NCBI GenBank assembly: GCA_903930035.1 | Contig: CAIYXG010000216.1 | Coordinates: forward strand, 1 to 6,899 | Direction: 5' to 3' | DNA from: an uncultured Actinomycetes bacterium | GTDB taxonomy: Bacteria; Actinomycetota; Acidimicrobiia; Acidimicrobiales; Microtrichaceae | DNA length: 6,899 nt | Part shown: in pieces, positions 1 to 4,326 of the stretch | Position numbering within the stretch: the first letter of the stretch is position 1 | Layout of the letters: the number at the start of each line of letters is the position of its first letter | Position numbers and translations under genes: made by a program | The notes under the pieces: model-generated | What the model saw: the letters and a program-made list of their open reading frames with translations, nothing else | What the model was told of the DNA's origin: nothing | The model's database searches: none

Positions 1-174
1 GGGGAAGGCGGTCGTGGTGGTCAGGTCCAGGCGGAGCTCGACGCGGGTGTGGGCGCGGTTGGCGTGCTGGCCGCCGGGACCGCCGGACGGCGAGAACCGC
101 TCCACGAGCTCGTGCACAGGCACCACGCGGCCGGGCCGCACCTCCAGGTCCTCGTCCGGTCCACCCACTCCCAT
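1..174 (-). CDS. arfB: Alternative ribosome-rescue factor / peptidyl-tRNA hydrolase ArfB, N-terminal part (runs off left edge)
   Basis: The 58 visible residues match the start of the ArfB (YaeJ/ICT1) family, codon-independent release factors that enter the A site of stalled ribosomes and hydrolyse the peptidyl-tRNA ester. The class-I release-factor signature G-G-P-G-G-Q is at residues 31-36, with the catalytic GGQ at 34-36. It is followed by H-A-N and then T-R-V-E-L-R-L-D-L, which aligns with the conserved strand after GGQ in ArfB. The N-terminus goes almost straight into this motif, without the domains of RF1/RF2, which argues for ArfB rather than a full release factor. The basic C-terminal tail that senses the empty mRNA channel lies outside the window. 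Start: ATG at 174 has only a poorly spaced Shine-Dalgarno. GTG at 168 lies six bases after a GGGGGA and is an equally good start. The gene is divergent from the methyltransferase. The family call is firm; the start is not. Confidence 0.88.
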   Translation of the reverse strand, partial: MGVGGPDEDLEVRPGRVVPVHELVERFSPSGGPGGQHANRAHTRVELRLDLTTTTAFP

Positions 175-264
175 TCCCCCATCTTCCCACCCCCCTCCCG
201 AAATCTGGCTCCTGCTGGTCGCAGAACGACCACTTCCGTCCCCATTTCGGGGAGAGTGTCGGCC
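175..264. promoter_or_regulatory. Divergent intergenic region with nested inverted repeat and G-run cluster
   Basis: This gap separates the divergent arfB and methyltransferase genes and should hold both promoters, although no convincing -35/-10 pair is visible. Two structures stand out. First, CTCCCGAAAT (195-204) is complementary to ATTTCGGGGAG (244-254) with one bulged G, and inside it TGGTCG (216-221) pairs with CGACCA (227-232) around CAGAA. The two spacers between the stems are 11 bases each. Second, the minus strand at 176-199 carries four G runs of 3, 6, 3 and 5, directly before the arfB start. The right arm of the outer repeat contains GGGGAG, the Shine-Dalgarno of the methyltransferase, so a folded mRNA would hide it. 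A DNA operator is the alternative reading. Confidence 0.4.
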
Positions 265-1125
265 GTGAACGACGCCGATTCTCCTCCCGCCTCCTCGCCG
301 GACCCGCTCGGTCGGCTCGAGCCCGCCGCCCGCGCCTACCTGGACCTGCTGCGCCGCTGCCTGACCCGCGAGGCGTTCCTGGACCAGGAGTGGTGGGACG
401 TCCGCCTCGACGACTGGCCCGGCGGCCGCGACGCCGTGCAGCCGGTGCTGGCCGAGCACGGGTGGCGCCTGGTCCGGCGCGGGGACCCCGCCGCCCGTGA
501 CGAGGGCCGCGACTGGCCGCCGACCGCAGAGACGATGGTCGGGTCCAAGCGGCTGGACTGCGCGCTGCGGTGCTGCATCGACGCCGTGCTCGACGACGTG
601 CCGGGCGACTTCATCGAGACCGGCGTGTGGCGCGGCGGCGTGACCATCCTCATGCGTGGCGTGCTGGCCGCGCTCGGCGACGAGGAGCGCAACGTCTGGG
701 TAGCCGACTCGTTCGAGGGACTGCCGGTCCCGGACCCCGAGCGCTACCCGGCCGACGCCGGCCTCGACTGGTCCGACGTGGGGGTGCTCAAGGTGGGGGC
801 CGACCAGGTCCGTGCCAACTTCGAGCGGTACGGGCTGCTCGACGACCGCGTGCGGTTCCTGGAGGGATGGTTCTGCGACACCCTGCCCGACGCGCCCGTG
901 GAGCAGCTGGCCGTGCTCCGGCTTGACGGCGACCTGTACCAGTCGACGATGGACGCCCTCGTGGCGCTCGAGCCCAAGGTCTCCCGGGGCGGGTTCGTGG
1001 TGGTGGACGACTACGGCGGCTGGGCCAGCTGCCGTGCCGCGGTCGACGACTACCGGGCCGAGCGCGGGATCACCGACCCGATCGAGGCCGTCGACTGGAC
1101 CGGTGTCGTCTGGCGCAAGACCTGA
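265..1125 (+). CDS. TylF/MycF-family SAM-dependent O-methyltransferase
   Basis: A 286-residue protein matching the macrocin O-methyltransferase (TylF/MycF) family, metal- and SAM-dependent enzymes that methylate sugar hydroxyls in macrolides. Many members lie outside antibiotic clusters and have unknown substrates. Visible landmarks are T-M-V-G-S-K-R-L (90-97), the SAM-site strand D-F-I-E-T-G-V-W-R-G-G (115-125), V-A-D-S-F-E-G-L-P (146-154), L-D-G-D (220-223) and V-V-D-D-Y (246-250). D221, D223, D248 and D249 are the likely metal and catalytic carboxylates by family analogy. No signal peptide is seen, so it is cytosolic. Start: GTG at 265 has GGGGAG (249-254) ten bases upstream; GTG at 256 is too close to it. 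The frame is open further upstream but would overlap arfB. The window shows no glycosyltransferase, polyketide synthase or sugar gene, so the substrate is unknown. It converges with the crotonase gene 70 bp away. Confidence 0.85.
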   Translation: MNDADSPPASSPDPLGRLEPAARAYLDLLRRCLTREAFLDQEWWDVRLDDWPGGRDAVQPVLAEHGWRLVRRGDPAARDEGRDWPPTAETMVGSKRLDCALRCCIDAVLDDVPGDFIETGVWRGGVTILMRGVLAALGDEERNVWVADSFEGLPVPDPERYPADAGLDWSDVGVLKVGADQVRANFERYGLLDDRVRFLEGWFCDTLPDAPVEQLAVLRLDGDLYQSTMDALVALEPKVSRGGFVVVDDYGGWASCRAAVDDYRAERGITDPIEAVDWTGVVWRKT

Positions 1126-1140
1126 CGGCCCGGTCCTCTT

Positions 1141-1210
1141 GCGCAGGCGCCACTGGGACCTGTCGTCCCGCGCACGCGCCACTGGCCCCTGTCGTCTAGC
1201 GCAAGCGCCA
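1141..1210. repeat. 29-bp-period short tandem repeat at convergent gene ends
   Basis: Read on the minus strand, the 12-mer TGGCGC-N-TGCGC occurs three times at exactly 29-base intervals: 1210-1199 (N=T), 1181-1170 (N=G) and 1152-1141 (N=C). The first two copies are followed by a matching spacer, (T/G)(A/G)GACGACAGG(G/T)(G/C)CCAG. The spacer after the third copy is degenerate and reaches the methyltransferase stop. The first copy codes for the last residues, W-R-L-R, of the crotonase protein, and its stop codon is in the adjoining spacer. The array therefore looks like a tandem amplification of that gene's 3' end, filling the whole gap between the two stops. As 29 is not a multiple of three, the extra copies do not extend the protein. 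Confidence 0.8.
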
Positions 1211-2041
1211 GTCGATGCGCCGCCCCGAGCTGAAGGCAGCCTGGCCCTCGGCGAGCGACTCGTCGGAGGTGCCGAGCGCCACCAGCCCCGCGCCCATCGA
1301 GAGTGCCTGGGTGCGGCCGAGCTCGCGTCCGGCCCAGATGGACCGCACGGTGCCCTCGACCGCCAGCGCCGGTGCCGACGCGATGGCGGACGCGCAGTGG
1401 TGGGCGACGGCCGCTAGCTCGGCGCCGGGGACGACCTCGGTCACGAGCCCGATGTCCATGGCCTTCTGCGCCGAGATGCGCTCGTGGTTGCCCATGAGCG
1501 ACATGCGCATGAGCTCGCCGAACGGCATCCGGCCCAACAGCTGCAGCGGCTCGAACGTGGCGCACATGCCGTAGGTGACGTGCGGGTCGAAGAACGACGC
1601 GTGGTCGGCCGCGACGATGAACTCGACCTCGCCGAGCATGTAGAACGCGCCACCGCACGCCATGCCGTTGACGGCCGCGACCACGGGCTTCCACAGGTCG
1701 TTGGACTTGGGTCCCAGCCACTCGCCCGGGTCGTCGAAGTGGAACGGCGTCGCCCCGAAGCCGATGTACGGCTCGCCCCCCTGGTCGGGACCGGTCGGGC
1801 CGTCCTCGATCTGCTCCATCCGGTCGATGCCGGTGCAGAACGCCTTGTCGCCGGCGCCGGTCAGCACGATGCAGCGGACGTCGTCGTGGCGGCGCAGGAG
1901 CCGCCAGATGTCGCGGACCTCACGGAGCATCGTCAGGTTGAACGCGTTGTACTTGTCGGGGCGGTTCAGCGTGACCGTCGCCACGCCGTCGGCCTCGGTG
2001 TAGGTGACGGTCTCGTAGCTGACGTCGGCGGGTGATCCCAC
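1196..2041 (-). CDS. Enoyl-CoA hydratase/isomerase (crotonase) family protein with altered catalytic residues
   Basis: A 281-residue crotonase-fold protein, full length for the family. Such enzymes bind acyl-CoA thioesters in an oxyanion hole and catalyse hydration, isomerisation, dehalogenation or hydrolysis. The N-terminal strand V-A-T-V-T-L-N-R-P-D-K-Y-N-A-F (20-34), the first oxyanion loop F-C-T-G-I-D (68-73) and the second loop G-M-A-C-G-G (126-131) are clear. The C-terminal S-L-A-E-G-Q-A-A-F element (262-270) is also typical. By mental alignment to rat enoyl-CoA hydratase, the two catalytic glutamates (Glu144, Glu164) correspond to Y134 and H154, so simple hydratase chemistry is doubtful. 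An insert at about 74-112, rich in Gly, Pro and Asp, lengthens the region between the two loops. The GTG start at 2041 has GGAGGAG (2053-2047) five bases upstream. It lies 60 bp downstream of the desaturase on the same strand and is probably co-transcribed with it. The stop codon falls inside a tandem repeat. Confidence 0.87.
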   Translation of the reverse strand: MGSPADVSYETVTYTEADGVATVTLNRPDKYNAFNLTMLREVRDIWRLLRRHDDVRCIVLTGAGDKAFCTGIDRMEQIEDGPTGPDQGGEPYIGFGATPFHFDDPGEWLGPKSNDLWKPVVAAVNGMACGGAFYMLGEVEFIVAADHASFFDPHVTYGMCATFEPLQLLGRMPFGELMRMSLMGNHERISAQKAMDIGLVTEVVPGAELAAVAHHCASAIASAPALAVEGTVRSIWAGRELGRTQALSMGAGLVALGTSDESLAEGQAAFSSGRRIDWRLR

Positions 2042-2101
2042 GGTGGCTCCTCCGGTCGTTGCCGCACCGGACGTGCGGCCGGCCGCCCCCGAAGGTAGCG
2101 G

Positions 2102-2986
2102 TCAGACCGGGGTGGCGAGCGCGGCGTCGGTGAGGTCGACGACCTCGTCGTGGTCCTCGGCGGAGCCCTCGGGCCGGGGCCGCTTGACGTCCCACACGAC
2201 GTGGAGCTTCTCGAGGACCACGAGCACGTAGTAGGTCACGTCCACCTCCCACCACTTCAGGCCCTGCCGGCAGACGTAGGCCTTGTGGTGGTGGTTGTTG
2301 TGCCAGCCCTCGCCCATGGTCACCAGCGCGATGAACCAGTTGTTGCGGCTCGAGTCCTCGGTGTCCCAGCGGCGGCGCCCCCGCACGTGGGCGAGCGAGT
2401 TGACCAGGAACGTGCTGTGCCAGAGCAGGACGGTCGAGGCGACGAACCCGATGAGCAGGCCGGACCAGCCGCCGACCAGGAAGCAGACGAGGGCCAGGCC
2501 CCACACCGGCACCCAGTCGTACTTCGAGATCCACCGGATCTCCGGGAACTTGGCGAAGTCCTTCATGGTGCCCGCCTCGTCCTTGGTGTCCGGACCCAGG
2601 ATCCACCCGCAGTGGCTCCACCAGAACCCCTTGCGCGGCGTGTGCGGGTCGCGCTCGGTGTCCGAGAACCGGTGGTGCAGGCGGTGGTGCCCGGCCCACC
2701 AGAGGGGACCCTTCTGCGAGGCGCTCGCCCCGCCCACCGCAAGGACGAGCTGGAAGGCGCGGCTGGTCTTGTAGGAGCGGTGCGAGAAGTAGCGGTGGTA
2801 GCCGGCGGTGATGAAGAACATCCGGCCCCAGTAGGTGACCGCCAGCAGGATCCACGCCGTCGTGGTGATGCCCGTGAAGATGGCGAGCAGCGGCACCAGG
2901 TGGAGGGCGAAGAACGGGACCGACGTTCGCATCTGGACCTTGCCGTGCGGCAGTCGTTCCTGCCGGGGCAGCTTGGTGGTCGTCAC
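2102..2986 (-). CDS. Membrane fatty acid (acyl-CoA delta-9 type) desaturase
   Basis: A 294-residue integral-membrane desaturase of the stearoyl-CoA/acyl-lipid type, which puts a cis double bond into fatty acyl chains using O2, a di-iron centre and an external electron donor. The three histidine boxes are complete: H-R-Y-F-S-H (64-69), H-H-R-L-H-H (100-105) and H-N-N-H-H-H (229-234). A further iron-ligand candidate is N-S-L-A-H (196-200). Hydrophobic pairs lie at about 23-60 and 159-190. No fused cytochrome b5 or ferredoxin domain is present, so electrons must come from a separate partner not in this window. Start: GTG at 2986 has AGGA (2998-2995) eight bases upstream; the alternative ATG at residue 19 has less N-terminal context. 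FmdB-like and crotonase genes flank it on the same strand, consistent with a lipid-modification operon. Double-bond position and substrate (CoA or lipid) cannot be told from sequence alone. Confidence 0.92.
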   Translation of the reverse strand: MTTTKLPRQERLPHGKVQMRTSVPFFALHLVPLLAIFTGITTTAWILLAVTYWGRMFFITAGYHRYFSHRSYKTSRAFQLVLAVGGASASQKGPLWWAGHHRLHHRFSDTERDPHTPRKGFWWSHCGWILGPDTKDEAGTMKDFAKFPEIRWISKYDWVPVWGLALVCFLVGGWSGLLIGFVASTVLLWHSTFLVNSLAHVRGRRRWDTEDSSRNNWFIALVTMGEGWHNNHHHKAYVCRQGLKWWEVDVTYYVLVVLEKLHVVWDVKRPRPEGSAEDHDEVVDLTDAALATPV

Positions 2987-3017
2987 GTGGTCCGTCCTGT
3001 CGGTACGTCGGGGGCCC

Positions 3018-3050
3018 GCCCGACGGCCGCTCCCCCCGGGAGGGCCGGGC
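3018..3050 (-). terminator. GC-rich hairpin between fmdB-like and desaturase genes
   Basis: GCCCG (3018-3022) pairs with CGGGC (3046-3050). Inside it GCC (3026-3028) pairs with GGC (3043-3045) and CTCC (3030-3033) with GGAG (3039-3042), with small bulges and a five-base loop. It lies in the 124-bp gap after the fmdB-like stop and 31 bases upstream of the desaturase start. No T run follows it on the minus strand, so it may be a weak terminator, a leader structure of the desaturase mRNA, or chance in GC-rich DNA. Confidence 0.3.
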
Positions 3051-3110
3051 GTGAACCTAGACGCTGGGGACGGTCCGGCCCATTCACCGGCGCGGTGCGG
3101 GCCGGGACGC

Positions 3111-3347
3111 TCAATGGCCGCCGCAGCCGCCGCCGCAGCAGCCGCCGCCCGGTGCTGCCGCGACTGGGCCGGCCGCGCCCGCACGGAGCGAGTCGGTCGA
3201 GCCGGAGGTGTTGGCGAAGACCGACAGGAGCCGCCGGGCGCCCGGGTGGCCTGCCGGGCAGGTGGCCGGGTCGCCGGACTGCGCCATCGGCCGCTGCTCC
3301 TCGAAGGTGGTCTCGCAGGTGGGGCAGCGGAACTCGTAGGTCGGCAT
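3111..3347 (-). CDS. FmdB-family zinc-ribbon protein
   Basis: A 78-residue small protein of the FmdB family (putative regulatory protein, zinc-ribbon). M-P-T-Y-E-F-R-C-P-T-C at the N-terminus is the family hallmark and fixes the start at ATG 3347, even though no good Shine-Dalgarno is seen and the frame is open for 24 more codons upstream. The first knuckle is C8-x2-C11. The second reads C30-P-A-G-H34 where the family usually has C-P-x-C, so zinc would be held by three Cys and one His, or less well. The C-terminus ends in a Gly/Cys tail, G-G-G-C-C-G-G-G-C-G-G-H (67-78), also common in the family. FmdB was named for a formamidase/acetamidase locus, but its molecular role is unknown. It precedes the desaturase by 124 bp and is divergent from the wall-hydrolase lipoprotein. 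Confidence 0.87.
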   Translation of the reverse strand: MPTYEFRCPTCETTFEEQRPMAQSGDPATCPAGHPGARRLLSVFANTSGSTDSLRAGAAGPVAAAPGGGCCGGGCGGH

Positions 3348-3454
3348 GGCGGCATCGTACCGACCGGCCGCCCCGGGGCACAGGGCGACCCGGTGCCGCC
3401 CGCCCGCGCCCGACTTCACCCCCCCCGCACCCCCGCACCCGACAAGGATGGCAT
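3348..3454. promoter_or_regulatory. GC-rich half of divergent region; upstream of fmdB-like gene
   Basis: This stretch precedes the fmdB-like gene on the minus strand. It holds no supported gene and no convincing -35/-10 pair. Its one clear feature is a run of C tracts at 3419-3440 (8, 5 and 3 bases, separated by GCA). On the minus strand this reads as G tracts spaced by TGC, 72 bases upstream of the fmdB-like start, and could form a G-quadruplex if the eight-base run splits in two. Confidence 0.3.
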
Positions 3455-3470
3455 TGTGACGTCCGTCACG
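3455..3470 (+). promoter_or_regulatory. CRP/GlxR-type binding site
   Basis: TGTGA-CGTCCG-TCACG matches the CRP/GlxR consensus TGTGA-N6-TCACA at nine of ten half-site positions. The inner arms GTGACG and CGTCAC are perfectly complementary around TC. The site is 112 bases upstream of the lipoprotein start. If TAGTGT (3511-3516) is the -10 element, transcription would begin near 3523 and the site would be centred about 61 bases upstream, a class I activator position. CRP-family control of rpf genes is established in Mycobacterium (rpfA) and Corynebacterium (GlxR). Its use here is inferred. Confidence 0.6.
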
Positions 3471-3536
3471 AAGATGACTGAATTGTTACGAACTTGAGGC
3501 TGTTTCGTAATAGTGTCATCTCGTTGTCATCTTCTT
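3471..3536 (+). promoter_or_regulatory. Promoter region with nested inverted repeats and a direct repeat
   Basis: This is the most AT-rich stretch of the window and the likely promoter of the lipoprotein gene. AAGATGAC (3471-3478) is complementary to GTCATCT (3515-3521) and, over all eight bases, to GTCATCTT (3526-3533). Those two right arms form an 11-bp direct repeat (3515-3525 and 3526-3536). Between the arms TTACGAA (3486-3492) mirrors TTCGTAA (3504-3510). A -10-like TAGTGT lies at 3511-3516 with no good -35 at 17 bases. The TTACGAA pair would span the -35 to -10 interval, a typical repressor-operator position. An mRNA or DNA hairpin is the other reading. Confidence 0.45.
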
Positions 3537-3539
3537 GGC

Positions 3540-3560
3540 CGCCGTCGGCACCCGACGGCG
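3540..3560 (+). promoter_or_regulatory. Perfect nine-pair hairpin in the lipoprotein leader
   Basis: C3540 plus GCCGTCGG (3541-3548) pairs perfectly with CCGACGGC (3552-3559) plus G3560 around a CAC loop. It ends 10 bases before the AAGGG Shine-Dalgarno at 3571-3575, which it leaves free. It may stabilise the 5' end of the message or act in transcription attenuation. It has no T run and is not a usual terminator. Confidence 0.45.
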
Positions 3561-3581
3561 CACCGCACGAAAGGGCGAGCC

Positions 3582-4208
3582 ATGACCTCCAACTCCACTT
3601 CCGACCTGACGCGTCCCCGCACGAACGACGAGCGAGCCGACGTTGCGGGGGCCACCTCGGCCGACCGTCACCTGCGTCCCCCGAGTCCGACCTCTCCCAG
3701 CCCGAGCAGTCCTGGGGCACCGGCCACCCGACGCGGTGGCCGGCCCGGCCGTCGTCTTGGCGTGCTCGCCGGTGCCGTCGCCCTGCTCGTGACCCTCACG
3801 GGCTGCAACCTCCCGGTCTCGCAGTGGGTCCCGGACTTCAACAAGGACGGCAAGATCGACCAGACCGAGATCGACCGTCAGACCAAGGTGATCGCCGACT
3901 CGATGGCCAAGGGCCTCGAGACGCAGCGCCGCCAGACGCAGCTCCACCCCTTCCTGGTGTGCGTCCGCCGTCACGAGTCCGACCGCGGTGCCTACCCCCA
4001 CGTGAACGGCTACGTGGCCCAGAACCCGCGCAGCAGCGCGTCGGGCGCCTACCAGTTCATCGACTCGAGCTGGCGCACGCTGTCGGCCCGCGCCGGCTAC
4101 CCGGGCTACGCCCGTGCCAAGCAGGCGCCGTGGTTCGTCCAGGACGCGGTCGCCCTGCACACGTTCAAGAACGGTGGCCGCGGCCACTGGAACGGCACCG
4201 GCTGCTGA
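3582..4208 (+). CDS. Lipoprotein with EF-hand loop and transglycosylase/Rpf-like lysozyme domain
   Basis: A 208-residue exported protein. It begins with an unusually long cytoplasmic-type tail (1-58), rich in Pro and Ser and ending in an Arg cluster. A hydrophobic core (59-71) and lipobox L-T-G-C (72-75) follow, so C75 is the predicted lipid-anchored residue. D85-F-N-K-D-G-K-I-D-Q-T-E96 is a complete 12-position EF-hand loop, with ligands at positions 1, 3, 5, 7, 9 and 12. Residues 121-208 look like a transglycosylase-like/Rpf lysozyme-fold domain: C127-V-R-R-H-E132-S with E132 as candidate catalytic acid, then A-S-G-A-Y-Q-F-I-D-S-S-W-R (153-165) and W-F-V-Q-D-A-V-A-L (184-192). C127 and C208 may form a disulfide. 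The likely role is peptidoglycan cleavage at the outer membrane face, possibly calcium-gated. ATG at 3582 has AAGGG six bases upstream. A strong terminator follows. The Rpf versus general lytic transglycosylase assignment is not settled. Confidence 0.82.
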   Translation: MTSNSTSDLTRPRTNDERADVAGATSADRHLRPPSPTSPSPSSPGAPATRRGGRPGRRLGVLAGAVALLVTLTGCNLPVSQWVPDFNKDGKIDQTEIDRQTKVIADSMAKGLETQRRQTQLHPFLVCVRRHESDRGAYPHVNGYVAQNPRSSASGAYQFIDSSWRTLSARAGYPGYARAKQAPWFVQDAVALHTFKNGGRGHWNGTGC

Positions 4209-4233
4209 GGCTCCGGCCCGGAACCACTCCCTC

Positions 4234-4273
4234 CACGGCCGGGGGCCCCGCTGCGGCGGGGTCCCCGGCCGTG
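4234..4273 (+). terminator. Strong intrinsic-type hairpin terminator without T tract
   Basis: An 18-pair stem runs from CACGGCCGGGG at 4234 to CCCCGGCCGTG ending at 4273, with one G-T pair (4245/4262) and a TGCG tetraloop (4252-4255). It starts 25 bases after the lipoprotein stop and 54 bases before the ATPase start. No T run follows, a pattern often seen in high-GC actinobacteria. It probably ends the lipoprotein transcript and separates it from the ATPase gene. Confidence 0.8.
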
Positions 4274-4326
4274 CCGCGTCCGGGGCGGTGGTCGTGGACC
4301 GTGCCGGGACGGGGGATGATGTGGGC

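Noticed and set aside
49..264. N-terminal extension of the methyltransferase to an upstream ATG at 49
   Set aside because: It would overlap the arfB coding region and the structured intergenic DNA. The family starts near the GTG at 265, which has a Shine-Dalgarno.
1141..1210. CRISPR array
   Set aside because: The 29-base period has no unique spacers of CRISPR length; the units abut, one is partly coding, and no cas genes are near.
3120..3155. GCC/GCA-rich microsatellite-like tract as an independent repeat
   Set aside because: It encodes the Gly/Cys tail of the FmdB-like protein on the minus strand, which is normal for the family.
2987..3355. N-terminal extension of the desaturase up to 3355
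   Set aside because: The extension overlaps the fmdB-like gene in another frame and is low-complexity Arg/Pro/Ala. GTG at 2986 has a ribosome site and gives the usual family length.
2150..3481. Plus-strand open frame of about 443 codons across the desaturase and fmdB-like genes
   Set aside because: No recognisable domain. The minus strand has three intact histidine boxes and the FmdB start motif.
3455..3581. c-di-AMP (ydaO-type) riboswitch as in the Streptomyces rpfA leader
   Set aside because: The leader is too short and lacks the conserved multi-helix core; only simple hairpins are visible.
4291..4326. Sigma-70-type promoter for the ATPase (TGGACC with GATGAT)
   Set aside because: The spacing is only 14 bases and the elements are weak in GC-rich DNA; not supportable.
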